A stretch of 64,000 nucleotides of DNA from Porphyridium purpureum (lineage: Eukaryota > Rhodophyta > Bangiophyceae > Porphyridiales > Porphyridiaceae), in assembly GCA_008690995.1 (NCBI GenBank), contig VRMN01000001.1:3224001-3288000 (forward strand), in the 5' to 3' direction. The notes below the pieces were generated by a model that did not search any database, was not told where the DNA came from, and saw only the letters and a program-made list of their open reading frames with translations. Below, one piece after another: positions 1 through 10,005 of the stretch. How positions within the stretch are numbered: the stretch's first letter is position 1; each line of letters starts with the position of its first letter. The translations under genes were made by a program, and so were the position numbers.

Positions 1-1939
1 GTGTCAATGTTGCCCCATTCCCAGCTACTGCGCCACCGACAGGCCGCGTCCCCGTCGACGTAAGCATCGCCGCGTTTACAACGGCAACACCGCCACGCAC
101 AAAAAATGTGTCGACAAAAGGGTACAGCACGGTGGAAATCGAGTTCATATCATTGTGCAATGCGCAAGCCACGTGAATGTCGACCGCCAGCTCCATGCAC
201 GCACGCACTGTATCGACGACGCCATACTCGCCCAGGAGCTCGCAGAGCCGACTTTGCATCAATTTTTGCGCATTCTTGCCGCCATCCACGGCGCCACTGC
301 GTACAATGGCCGCGCGGATTCTATCCACGAGCCGAATGCGGCTGAAAATCAAAACCGAGGAATTGGTCAGTACTCCAAAGTCGTACGCGCCGGTACGTCC
401 AACGGTTGACCACAGTTGTGAATCCACGGTACCAGATCCATGCGGGCCAACATGACTATTTCTACTGTCGCTTCCATGCAGCGATTCAGCGGCCCAAACC
501 TTCAAGCCGGCAGTTCCGTCTTCAAGGGCTGCCATTTCCCGATCAACCACGAGCTCGGTGAGCTGCATGCTGCCAGCATACCCCGAAAAAGGTGCGTGTG
601 CAAGCCCGCTGAATCCAAACAACGCATTTGGCATACTTGAAGGACGCTTCTCGCATAGCATGGCAACGAGCAAATCAGAGCCGCGTGGCGATACACCGCC
701 ACCGCCGTTGCCGCTACTGCTGCTGCTACAGACAAGAAGCGCGGCACTGTGTGACCAAACGGCAAAGCGAACAGAACCCGCGGTCGCCGAAACTGCATGG
801 GGTGGGTGACGCCATCCGAAAATGCGCATCGACGGGCGGTTGCGAGAAAGCGAGACATAGAAACGCTCACCGAGTGACGAGATCACCACAAGGCTGATAC
901 TGGATGATACCTGCTGTGACACGCCAAATATCGCAATAAATGCACGTGGCATGGCCGGGGCGAGCCGCCTGACTTCGTCATGCACCCGAATCACCGCAAT
1001 TTGGCTGAAGGGAGGCTGCGCGTTTGTATCGTCGCCAGTCCCTTGTGCCGCTCGAGACGATGCGGCTGATGAAGCGGCTGTGAAGAGATGTTGAGGTGTT
1101 GTTGTGTGTGTCACCAGTGTGTAAGCACGCACTACGCCCATTTCTGACAGTGAATAGAGCACGCCGCGATGGTCATCGACCGTAAGGTCAACGATGGAGT
1201 CACGCTCCCATACGTACGAACGCAATGACATGGGTACAAAGCTGGACGAGTAGCTCAGCGAACGGTTAACAAGCTGGTGTGGCGCCGGTCCAAATTGCTG
1301 CCTCATTGCCGCAACGATTCCGCTTTTCACCCGCCCTACGCCTCGCGCGGCAGCATCGCTTGGCCCGCCGCGGGTCCGTGGGTACACTAGCTCGTACACA
1401 CATCCATCGCGCCCGGCAAAGAAGAGGCGACCTCCTGCGGTGTGAAGGATCTTGAGCATGGCGACTGCACCGGTTTGTACAACCAACGCGCTCCTACGAA
1501 TTGCTAGCTCACCAGACTCTGGGTCTTCAGTTACAATAAGCACCGAAATATCGAGCAGCGTGGCCACGACTAGGGCCACGGCGCTGCGCTTGGAGGCACC
1601 GGCACCGTCAACGTAGACATAAAGGGGGCTGGATGCTTTCAGTTGGAAGGAATATACACTGACGATGGTGGACGAAAAAGCTGGGCAAGCCGTGAAGTCA
1701 GTGTCACTGCCAAGATAATTCCATAGGTACAGGCGTTCGTCCACAGCAAACCACGCGCGGTGCAGCAGCGCACAAAAGCCTAGGAAACACTTTCGCTGGA
1801 CACTGCCGTACTGTTCCACCAATGCCTGCGGCATGTCCACGCGACGCACAAGCTCCAGTTCCGCGTCCCAGCCGTCCGATCTCGCACCAGCACCCTGCGC
1901 AAGCTCGGCGTCGTGCCTGAGCTCACGCGACTCGTGCAT
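1..1939 (-). CDS. NUP155: NUP155/NUP170-type nucleoporin, partial (C-terminus outside window)
   Basis: The minus strand has an open frame from about 1939 through position 1 with no stop, so the 3' end lies outside the window. The translation reads MPQALVEQYG, then CFLGFCALLHRAWFAVDERL and YLWNY, then GGRLFFAGRDGCVYELVY. These match the start of the N-terminal beta-propeller of NUP155/NUP170 (human: LPPELVEQFG, RAWLTIDSDIFMWNY, GRIFLAGKDGCLYEI). This family builds the inner ring of the nuclear pore. About 646 codons are visible, mostly propeller and the beginning of the helical part. The first in-frame ATG of the open frame is at 1939. A better-looking N-terminus (MASTSDGALVHVAQRLGALL) starts at 2051 in another frame and would join if the C5 run at 1978-1982 were one base shorter; see findings. 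Family call is firm, start is not. Confidence 0.85.
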   Translation of the reverse strand, partial: MHESRELRHDAELAQGAGARSDGWDAELELVRRVDMPQALVEQYGSVQRKCFLGFCALLHRAWFAVDERLYLWNYLGSDTDFTACPAFSSTIVSVYSFQLKASSPLYVYVDGAGASKRSAVALVVATLLDISVLIVTEDPESGELAIRRSALVVQTGAVAMLKILHTAGGRLFFAGRDGCVYELVYPRTRGGPSDAAARGVGRVKSGIVAAMRQQFGPAPHQLVNRSLSYSSSFVPMSLRSYVWERDSIVDLTVDDHRGVLYSLSEMGVVRAYTLVTHTTTPQHLFTAASSAASSRAAQGTGDDTNAQPPFSQIAVIRVHDEVRRLAPAMPRAFIAIFGVSQQVSSSISLVVISSLGERFYVSLSRNRPSMRIFGWRHPPHAVSATAGSVRFAVWSHSAALLVCSSSSSGNGGGGVSPRGSDLLVAMLCEKRPSSMPNALFGFSGLAHAPFSGYAGSMQLTELVVDREMAALEDGTAGLKVWAAESLHGSDSRNSHVGPHGSGTVDSQLWSTVGRTGAYDFGVLTNSSVLIFSRIRLVDRIRAAIVRSGAVDGGKNAQKLMQSRLCELLGEYGVVDTVRACMELAVDIHVACALHNDMNSISTVLYPFVDTFFVRGGVAVVNAAMLTSTGTRPVGGAVAGNGATLT

Positions 1940-2179
1940 GAGCTCCCAGCCGGCCAGCGGCGTGCTGCCCGGCGCGTCCCCCGCGCGACGCCAGCAAAGC
2001 GCCGAGCCGCTGGGCGACGTGCACCAGGGCCCCGTCTGATGTCGATGCCATCGCGTAACCGTCCGGCCCAGCTCTTGGTTTATCTGCCGCGCGGCTACGG
2101 TCTCGACACGACCACGCGTGCGCGTCCGCAGGCCAAGTTGTCGCGCCGCGCATTTCAAACGCGCGCGCGCGCGCGATCA

Positions 2180-2201
2180 AAAACTGTACTCAGAGGTACA
2201 G
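2180..2201. promoter_or_regulatory. GTAC-core inverted repeat upstream of the nucleoporin gene
   Basis: CTGTAC and GTACAG face each other across six bases (AACTGTACTCAGAGGTACAG and one or two more bases). The same GTAC-core word recurs near other gene starts in this window. It lies about 130-240 bases upstream of the two possible nucleoporin starts. Function is inferred only from recurrence. Confidence 0.4.
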
Positions 2202-4012
2202 CTCGCGTTTGTGCGGGTCCATCACGGACGGGACGCGAGCCATGCTCGCTTGGCCTCGTTCATCTGGTGCGTCTTGAACCTCGAGCAACGCTCTTGCTGC
2301 GTTCATCGCATCAAACAAATACGCCGACGAGGCGTGTACCTGGGGCGTACGGTTGTCTGCGGTTTGGCACCCACGCAAATCGCGAGATCCCAGCCGGAAT
2401 GTTAGAGCCAGCCATACAACAGCTGCCGCGCTCTGTCCCCTCAGCGCCAGCAGCAGAAGCTCATAGCTACAGTCGCGTCGCCGGTACATCCTGGAGGTGA
2501 GTATTTTTAATTCTTGCTGAAACTTTATCAAAAAAAAATTCCTGAAAAAGAATGGTCAACGGACGACGGACATTATCTATGACCAGACCAACAGCCGGAC
2601 GCAAGAGAAAAGCGAACAGCGCCTCATGGTGCGTACATCGGCATGAGACGGAGAAAGTTTACACAAGAGGATTCGGGCAAATGAGCCTGCGTCGCTCCAG
2701 ACCTCCCTGTCCCGTGATGCAAATCATATAGACTTCACTACAGAGCTCGTTCCAGCCAGACCCCTGAGGCACCCCAATAGCGCACTCCACACCCACATAA
2801 GCGGAGCTGACGTCTGTGCACATGATGGACCCGAAACGCTTGCAAATTGTCCGCATGCGGTTTGCCGGGTCCGGGCGCAAACGATGCATGTTGCACGCTG
2901 CGAATGGATGTGCATCATGAGCGCTCGGTGCGCGCATATTACCCGGGACCTATAGCGGAGTATGCAAAGCCTTCTTTACGCACACATTCAAACCAAACAT
3001 GCACCGGAAATTCGCTGACGTGAAGCATGGATACCCATTCACACTTCTGCCACTTGCAGAGAAGGAACCAAAGGACCACGCAAAGTTGTACGCCAGGTCA
3101 TTCGTTTGGCAGCTACAGCTATCCACGCATGCGAGAGCGTGTAGCTCATCCAACGAGCCATGGCTTACTCCCGAAACGGAACTGTCACGCCGGCTCGCTT
3201 TCCGTCCGCGTCAATGAAGCTACCGCCCTTCGGATCGACGACCGCCACTGCTAGAGTCACGTTTCGAGGCTATGCCATGATGAACTGCAATTTATCCTCG
3301 CCCAGAGCTTTGTCAAATGCCGTCACACACGACTCAAACTGGCAGTGACGTGTGCATCACAATGCAGTCGTTTCCGGCGCAGTCCGACGATCATGGGGCC
3401 GGCTACTCATTTCCGGCTCTGGTGCCGACTCGTTGATCCTACCTTCCCGCAGCACATGCGCCGCGACGAGGTTTCCACAACCCGGCGGCTCTGGCCGAAC
3501 CTTTTGGTGCTTCGGAACCGGCTTGGCGGTCTGCATCCGTTTTTCTCCGCTCATGCCTTTGAGAAACATTGGCGATGAAGATACTGTGCACTAGCGCTTG
3601 GGAGGATCACCAGCGTCTGGAAAGAGTGAGCCGAATGGAATGCATGAACAAACCCCATCTTGGCACCCATGACATGTCTCGCTGAGAGGTGTTGTGGCCC
3701 CTGGTCGACCGCCAGACCGCCACGTTGAGCGGACACGAGAATGCAATCGTCACCGGCTGCGACAGCATCCGCGCACGCATGCGCATGAAAATGACGAACC
3801 ACGGCGTCGGTCGATTATTCGCCGGATATCACGGCTCTTCGACCGTGCCACGTTAGAACCTGCGCGTGCGCAAACCAACTGCCCCGCTCCTGGCGCGCCG
3901 ATGCCAAGCGCACGTGCCAGAATCAATGACAATCGCCAGTGTGCGGGAGTTGGACGAGGCCAGGACTTGCTCTCGGCTTCACGCACATCGAACCCAGCAA
4001 GGCCAAACCCCC
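2202..4012. other. Intergenic stretch without a supported gene
   Basis: About 1.8 kb between the nucleoporin and the acyltransferase. Only short frames starting mostly at non-ATG codons are present on either strand, none with a recognisable motif. A GC-alternating tract lies just before it at about 2158-2174. No tRNA-like arms were seen. Confidence 0.5.
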
Positions 4013-4026
4013 AGAGGTACAGCTCT
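4013..4026 (+). promoter_or_regulatory. GTAC-core element upstream of the acyltransferase
   Basis: AGAGGTACAGCTCT lies about 120 bases before the proposed ATG at 4142, in the orientation GAGGTACAG that also precedes other genes here. Promoter role is inferred from recurrence. Confidence 0.4.
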
Positions 4027-4103
4027 GTGTGCAGACTTTGGGCCTTTGCGGTGGAGATTGATCGCGTTCGACCGTGCGCGAACACGGTGGGGAGAGCGTT
4101 GCG

Positions 4104-4141
4104 GTAGCAGCAGCAGCAGCAGCGGCGGCGGCGGCGGCGGC
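4104..4141 (+). repeat. Trinucleotide tract (AGC then GGC) immediately before the acyltransferase start
   Basis: Six or so AGC units are followed by about six GGC units that end directly at ATG 4142. In the upstream-extended frame the tract would encode Ser and Gly runs. Because only a GTG could begin that longer frame, I read it as 5' untranslated sequence. Confidence 0.7.
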
Positions 4142-6619
4142 ATGGCAGATGGTGCGAGTACTGTTGATTGGGACGGCCATATGAATATTGGTCAGCATGC
4201 TCTCGATGATGCGTCGCTGAAGTCGGCACACACGGCTCTCGAGAACGATGTTGTCCGCGCGTCGCGCCGCGACCATATCTCTGCCGCCGGACATGGCCAT
4301 GGCTATTTGCCGCATCTGGATGGCCTGCGCGCGCTCGCGCTGAGCGGCGTGCTAATGTTTCACTTTGGGCGCAGCGGATTCGGCGCAGGTGGGTTTATCG
4401 GCGTCGACATGTTTTTCGTCTTGTCGGGCTTTCTCGTCACGCGCAACATTCTGGACGATATTCTGCAGGACACCTTTTCGTTCCGCACCTTTTATCAGAG
4501 GAGATTTTGGCGGCTTTACCCGAGCTCGCTCTGTACAAGCGTTTGCGTGCTTGCTGCATCCATATACTTGCTTTCCGGCAATTTACTGAAAAGCTCGCTT
4601 CGATCAGTAGCTGCCAGCATGATATCGTTGTCGAATGTGCTTTTTTACTCAGAGGCCGGATATTGGGACACCGGGGCAGAGCTGAAGCCCCTTTTGCATA
4701 CGTGGTCCCTTTCGATTGAGGAACAGTTTTACTTCCTGTGGCCAGCCATGTTGACCCTGGTGGCGCGTGCTCCATTTCTCATAAATGTTCCACCAGCACG
4801 TAGGCTGTACGCTTGGGGTAGTATTTTTGGATTCTGCGCCGTGCTAGCATTTGCGTGGGCATGGCAATACGAAAGCGTCGATGCGTCCGGCGCCTTCTTT
4901 TTGCTTCCTGCCCGTGTGTATCAGTTTGCCCTTGGCGCCGGCCTGCTCGGTCTTTCAGAGCAATTGCAAAATCATAACGGACTACTCGTCGATATCGCGA
5001 GTATCTGTTCTGTGGCGACGTGCGTGGCGTCATTTTTCTATCTTGGACACGACACCGGGAATGGTTTCGAGTCCTCATCGCCCATCGCACAGCTCTTTTC
5101 AGGAATCAAGGCGCTTCCCACGCTGCTCGGAACCGCGCTGCTGATTTTGTTTCCGAGCTCCATTGTATGTCGGCTAGTCTTGTGCAATAGCTTCATGGCT
5201 CATGTTGGACGTGTTTCATACACTCTGTATCTCGTGCACTGGCCCATCCGCGTTTTCTTGGGCTTTGTGGCCACCACTATGCCCTTCGCACATGGCTGGC
5301 TGGACCACTGGTCGATCATGCTTGCACTCACAGCGGTCACGGGCATGGCGCAGTATATCCTTGTGGAAAAGCGCCTGAGGACACGCGAAGCTGTTCCATA
5401 CAAGTTCTGGCTTGGGATCGGATTCACTATGTGGTCCGCTTTCGCGGTGGTTCTCTGGGTGCTTTTTGTTGGTGATGTTTCGAGTGACCATCATGCAGGT
5501 GGTGTGCACACGCCGACACAGACGGGTATCAATAGCACGGTGTATGATGCACTGATTGCTCTGGAGCGCCCTGATGGAAGTAAGGAGTACATTCCCCGTG
5601 CATTTGTGAATGTGACGCGCCTTGCGTATCGTCAGTATCCAAACGGTCAGTTGACAGACGCTTTTCCACCTCCGAGATGGATGAATGATATGAATAATGA
5701 TACGGAGTGGGATATTGTTGCGAAGCTTATCGAGCGCGCATCACCAGTGCCCCTGAGACAACGGCTTTCGCCCAGGGACACTCTTATTCTGCTTCGAAAC
5801 TGGGGTTACATTTTCTTAACGAATGATATGCATTTTTGGTGGTGCGAAAAAAGCGGTATTGCAGCTGACATTTCAATTGGGGGCCTTTATCCGTGCGTGC
5901 TAGGAGACGCGTCCAAGGCACCGAGCGCGGTCATTATTGGTGACAGTGAAGTGTTTGCGCTCAAACCCGCACTTTCATTTGTCGGCAAGGAGCTGGGCGT
6001 GTCGATATGGTCGGTTAACAATGTGGCTTGCGTGATGGCCTTTGAGAGCCAGAAAGACATCCATACACCGGAATCGTACGACCCCAATCAGCCTTTGGAA
6101 AAGCAAGCTTGCAAGTTGCAAACTATCGCGGCACGAAAAGTCGTGGAATCGTTGCCGCGTGGAACCGTAGTTTTCTTGGACTTCCTGTCCAACGCCTGGG
6201 TACAATACTATCGGCAGGGCACGATCATGTATGCATCGGAGATTAATTATCTACGCAGCCTCGGTCTGCGAATTGTATTTATTGGCACCTTACCGTGGAA
6301 AAGAGGACCGGGTAGGTGCTTGCCAAACTTGAAGCCGCCTCGAACCGATTGCATCGAGCCCACAGGCCAGGAGTTCTACGATGACTATAAAGTCACGCGC
6401 GACTTCATCGAAAATGTCCTGAATCTGACATATGTGGACCTGGCCGATCCGTTTCGTGTGCACCCGGGGTCGGATGAAAATAATTTCACGTGGGCGGTGG
6501 ACGGATTTCCATTGCTCTTTGACGATAGACACGTGAACATAGCCGGCTCTCTGTACGCTTCGAATGTGATTGCCGACATGTACCGAGAGCATTTGCTCGG
6601 GCACGGAGCGAAAGAATAG
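4142..6619 (+). CDS. OafA/YrhL-type membrane acyltransferase with C-terminal SGNH domain
   Basis: This 825-residue protein has the architecture of bacterial OafA/YrhL O-acyltransferases, which transfer acyl groups to sugars of surface polysaccharides. The acyltransferase-3 domain opens at about residue 56 with HLDGLRALALSGVLMFHF and continues with GVDMFFVLSGFL, followed by some ten hydrophobic segments up to about residue 460. The tail carries SGNH-hydrolase hallmarks: GDSE at about residue 600 and a DxxH pair (DDRH) near residue 794. I chose ATG 4142, because the frame upstream has only non-ATG starts and crosses a trinucleotide tract. It runs convergent to a Golgi-type glycosyltransferase gene, so both may act on extracellular or endomembrane glycans. 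The bacterial-type architecture raises the possibility of transfer from bacteria. Fold assignment is strong; the substrate is unknown. Confidence 0.85.
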   Translation: MADGASTVDWDGHMNIGQHALDDASLKSAHTALENDVVRASRRDHISAAGHGHGYLPHLDGLRALALSGVLMFHFGRSGFGAGGFIGVDMFFVLSGFLVTRNILDDILQDTFSFRTFYQRRFWRLYPSSLCTSVCVLAASIYLLSGNLLKSSLRSVAASMISLSNVLFYSEAGYWDTGAELKPLLHTWSLSIEEQFYFLWPAMLTLVARAPFLINVPPARRLYAWGSIFGFCAVLAFAWAWQYESVDASGAFFLLPARVYQFALGAGLLGLSEQLQNHNGLLVDIASICSVATCVASFFYLGHDTGNGFESSSPIAQLFSGIKALPTLLGTALLILFPSSIVCRLVLCNSFMAHVGRVSYTLYLVHWPIRVFLGFVATTMPFAHGWLDHWSIMLALTAVTGMAQYILVEKRLRTREAVPYKFWLGIGFTMWSAFAVVLWVLFVGDVSSDHHAGGVHTPTQTGINSTVYDALIALERPDGSKEYIPRAFVNVTRLAYRQYPNGQLTDAFPPPRWMNDMNNDTEWDIVAKLIERASPVPLRQRLSPRDTLILLRNWGYIFLTNDMHFWWCEKSGIAADISIGGLYPCVLGDASKAPSAVIIGDSEVFALKPALSFVGKELGVSIWSVNNVACVMAFESQKDIHTPESYDPNQPLEKQACKLQTIAARKVVESLPRGTVVFLDFLSNAWVQYYRQGTIMYASEINYLRSLGLRIVFIGTLPWKRGPGRCLPNLKPPRTDCIEPTGQEFYDDYKVTRDFIENVLNLTYVDLADPFRVHPGSDENNFTWAVDGFPLLFDDRHVNIAGSLYASNVIADMYREHLLGHGAKE

Positions 6620-7023
6620 TCTCGCTGAGCCTGGACACCGCAGCGCGAGCCCTCAAGACAACATCCTCGTCAGCAACAAGGCAGACCAGGGAGAGTAGAG
6701 TTGCGCTGGAAATCACTTTCGTCAACGTGCGATTGCCACAAAATGTGAGAGCGTGGACAGCGTGAGAACGACATTCTGAAGCGTAACGGCATTCTTGCAA
6801 GAGTACATAGCTACACAAGAAGACACCAGGCAACTAGATTTCGTCAATGCTCAATCAACACCTTGGAGCCGCGATGTATCCAAGACGCTTTACGCGTCGC
6901 TTTTCTTTTTACATTCGGGGCCCTAATCATACTATGCCTCCCGTCGCGACATGTTCACTGTGGGGCATTCAAACGGTATCCCGATAAATCATGACGTCAA
7001 ACTCCGTAAGAGCGATCGTCGTG
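6620..7023. other. Convergent 3' intergenic region
   Basis: About 400 bases between two convergent stop codons. I see no open frame or RNA-like fold worth naming; it presumably holds both 3' untranslated ends. Confidence 0.5.
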
Positions 7024-8670
7024 TCAATCCTGGACCAACGGTGAGTACCGCGATGTCTTCAGAAAATTTTCCATGCACTTATCGTGGTCTGGAAATACAA
7101 CATTCGGGCACAAGTCCCTCTTGAACGATTTTGGCACGCGGTGCACGTGTGTGCCGAGCTCAAAGTATGCATGCATGGCCCATGCGCGATGCATAATGGT
7201 GTGTGCTTGGAGCACGACTTGCATACCGTTCGCACGAATACTGTCGATATATTTCGCGTTTTCCGGGTTGGTCACAAATGCAATCATCTCGCCCGGCGAG
7301 ATCGAATCGTAGGCGAGAAAGTGCGTCCCATTGATGATTCCGTGACCAGCGAGCAGATCGACGGTGTCGCTGTTGGGCATTGCCAACACGCCCACGGCCA
7401 TCGCTTCGTAAATCTTGGACACCAAGAAGAAGGTATCCCTCGTGTCAGCCAGCATGGCCACATAAGGCCGAATGGACTCTGCAAACTGCATGGCGGTGGT
7501 CGATGTGTAGTTTCCAATGTACCCTGGGTGGTCGATGCGCACGACAACGCCTAATTGGCGTAGGTTTGTATGCAACCAATCGCGGAGCGGGTATTCGTCG
7601 TTGATCCGTCCCGGCAGCGATGCGGCGCGCATCGCATACTTATTGAAGGTGTAGTAATGCAAATACTCTGGGGCAGCTGCATGCGGGATCCACACGAGCT
7701 CGACCGAATTCGGACTCGGAGGACTGGGAAGCGTCGCCAAATAGTCCCACAGGCGGTACACGTATGGCCCCATGTACACGTCAAATGCGTCGAAGAAATC
7801 CTTGATCATGCGGGGGCTCATATATAGCTTGAACGTATGCAGGTCATCATTGAATAAGGCAAGCTTGGTTCCTGGGTGCGCGCGTTTGTACTCATACGCG
7901 TGGACAAGCGCATGCTTGTGCTGCACAATGGGCACACATACCACCAGCACATCGGGGACGCCAAAGGTGCGATTAAAAAGCGCATCGTCCATGAACTGCA
8001 CTCGTGTCGCGAACTTCCACCCATATGCATTCTTGAGTCCATCGAACAAATAGTAGTAGCTACGAAGGATCTGCGTGGCTGGGAGATCACGCGGATTCGT
8101 CGTGTCGAGGCACTCGATACCTACAATGTTTTTCCTGCGCGGAAGTTGATCCGGCTGGATATTGAGCGACGCAAAGATGCGAGCCAGTTGCGCGCCATCC
8201 ATCTCATGAAGATCCCGCGGAACACGCCACTGAAAGTAGAGCGGATGTTCCGTCGCATTCTGTGTTTGCGTCTGTGTCTGCGGCGGAGCCGCAGTCGCCG
8301 GTGCTCCTGATGCCGTCGGTTGGGTACTGTTTGGTAGGACGTTTTTCTCTCCTGATCCTGGTCCTGGTCCATTGATCGCGGCAGCAAACGTGTTCGGAAC
8401 GACGTGCTGAGCAGAGTAGGTTTTTTCTTGCGCAGACGAAAACAGAAAAGCCAGGCTTGTCTGCATTTTCCTCAGGGCCCGCGCGTTGACTTGCTCCTCG
8501 CCGACGGAGAACGCGAGCACCCCCACGCACAGAACGAGCGCGCACACAAATGCAAGCAGCACGACCGATGCGGGCGTCCCGCCGCGCCGAGCATTTTGTT
8601 CAGTCGCCGTCGCAGGAAGCTGCTCGGCTCCTGCCCGAAGCGTTCGGAACGGCTTCCGCTCTGTCGTCAT
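7024..8670 (-). CDS. Type II membrane glycosyltransferase, group-1-like C-terminal domain
   Basis: The frame encodes 548 residues from the ATG at 8670; the frame extends upstream only to a GTG. A single hydrophobic segment at about residues 33-56 after a short basic cytoplasmic tail is the layout of Golgi type II glycosyltransferases. The stem that follows is Pro/Thr/Gln-rich. The catalytic part includes DVLVVCVPIVQHKHALVHAYEYK and, near the C-terminus, a segment with DTFFLVSKIYEAMAVGVLAMPNSD, which resembles the donor-binding region of CgeB-like or group-1 glycosyltransferases (E and G of the KxxExxAxGxxxL pattern). Acceptor and donor sugars cannot be told. Two GTAC-core words lie 110-155 bases upstream. 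Type II membrane glycosyltransferase is likely; the exact CAZy family is uncertain. Confidence 0.7.
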   Translation of the reverse strand: MTTERKPFRTLRAGAEQLPATATEQNARRGGTPASVVLLAFVCALVLCVGVLAFSVGEEQVNARALRKMQTSLAFLFSSAQEKTYSAQHVVPNTFAAAINGPGPGSGEKNVLPNSTQPTASGAPATAAPPQTQTQTQNATEHPLYFQWRVPRDLHEMDGAQLARIFASLNIQPDQLPRRKNIVGIECLDTTNPRDLPATQILRSYYYLFDGLKNAYGWKFATRVQFMDDALFNRTFGVPDVLVVCVPIVQHKHALVHAYEYKRAHPGTKLALFNDDLHTFKLYMSPRMIKDFFDAFDVYMGPYVYRLWDYLATLPSPPSPNSVELVWIPHAAAPEYLHYYTFNKYAMRAASLPGRINDEYPLRDWLHTNLRQLGVVVRIDHPGYIGNYTSTTAMQFAESIRPYVAMLADTRDTFFLVSKIYEAMAVGVLAMPNSDTVDLLAGHGIINGTHFLAYDSISPGEMIAFVTNPENAKYIDSIRANGMQVVLQAHTIMHRAWAMHAYFELGTHVHRVPKSFKRDLCPNVVFPDHDKCMENFLKTSRYSPLVQD

Positions 8671-8780
8671 CGTTCCAGCGGCGGCGGCGGCGGGAGCTCC
8701 GAAGCACACCACACCTCAACTCACGGCCGTGCCACCTCACCACAAGCGGACACGTTGAGCGCCTCGCAGTGAAAGAGTCA

Positions 8781-8825
8781 AACTGTACCTCGTGAGATCG
8801 AGCGGCGTACAAGGTACACTTCGGC
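8781..8825 (-). promoter_or_regulatory. Pair of GTAC-core elements upstream of the glycosyltransferase
   Basis: AAACTGTACCTCG (8781-8793) and GGTACACTTCGG (8814-8825) lie 110-155 bases upstream of the ATG at 8670. Both word forms recur elsewhere: the first at 33269 and 35121, the second at 38173 and 53111. Confidence 0.45.
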
Positions 8826-10005
8826 GGCTCGAAGCAGCGTGCAGCTGGCAGGAAATTGGAGGAACACCGCGGGCGCTCGGTGCGACTGCGTCCGCACGCA
8901 TCCCGCATCGGCGGGTTGTTTGTGCGCCTCACGCTTGCAACTGCGAGCCATTTTTTTGGGGCTACGTTATCCTTTAGCGCCGTTCTGTTGATGGGTGACT
9001 AGTTCGTGATATACTACAGCATTCAACGCGCACCGTCCTTGCCTCACTTTGTGTGAAAGGTGAAGTGGTTGTACGTTTTTCTGCCGGCCTTGTTGATTGC
9101 CGCCGGGAGCGAGGTGGGAACTGAAGCAGTTTACACGTGTCTGCTACTTTTCATTCCGACTCACAGCTGGCCACTCACATCATCCCATCGGCACATTGAT
9201 TCCGTGTGTCCACCGCATGTAATAGTGAAGAGCCAACGTCCTTTGGGTAGTCAGAGCGTTTCACAGAGCGGATTAAGTGGTGGAGATCGGGCGCGTTTGA
9301 TGGAAGGTGAATGAGATCGATCGTGGGGTAACGGCGAAAATAAAGCACGATGAACGGAGAGGAAAGAAATCGAGTAACCTGATGACCCGAGCTCTCGTTT
9401 TCGCGCGACGTTGTCTGTTTGCACAGTCGGGGAAGTGGTAGGGACGTGGAGCGCTGACAAAGAGGAGGAATGGACTCAACTACCAACCAATCCTCATGAA
9501 AATCCTCGGCGCCGATGAACGAACCATCCGTTGAATTTATTGTAACAAATACGCACGTGCGCTCCCCTGCCAGCCACCGACTTTTGCTTAATTTCACGCA
9601 TATCGCGTCATTTCCGCGCGTCGAAACGTTCAACGCACAGAATGTTGCGACTTTGAGGGAGCGTCACTTGCGCGTTCGGTTTTTGCGTGCAACTTCCTCT
9701 CGTTTGATGCTGGCTTGCTCGCTGGCGGGTGGGCGGGTGGACAAGTTCTCTCCACCATGCGAAGGTGCGCTGGAGATGTAAGTTTACTACGTTTGGTGGC
9801 ATGAACATCCCCTTTTTTTCCTTTCTGTTTTCATCCTGGGTTACTCTGCAAGCGGAGCACCACAACTTCGCCGGAATCCCGCATCCAGTCGCTGCGGTCA
9901 CTTCTACAAAGAACAAGCGTTTCCGCGTCTCTCCGTCGTCTACAAACACAAGCATCATGCCGGCATTTCCACGTGGTCAACCCACGCAACACTGTTGCCT
10001 ACTTA
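8826..10005. other. Intergenic region between divergent genes
   Basis: About 1.2 kb upstream of the first MYB gene. It holds only short frames without recognisable motifs. The 5' limit of the MYB gene is uncertain, so part of this may be its leader. Confidence 0.4.

Noticed and set aside
2190-2531. 113-codon minus-strand frame
   Set aside because: No recognisable motif, overlaps the GTAC inverted repeat, and composition does not resemble the confirmed genes; not enough to call.
3750-4315. Minus-strand and alternative plus-strand frames across the trinucleotide tract near 4100
   Set aside because: They are generated by the AGC/GGC repeat and by the acyltransferase in other frames.
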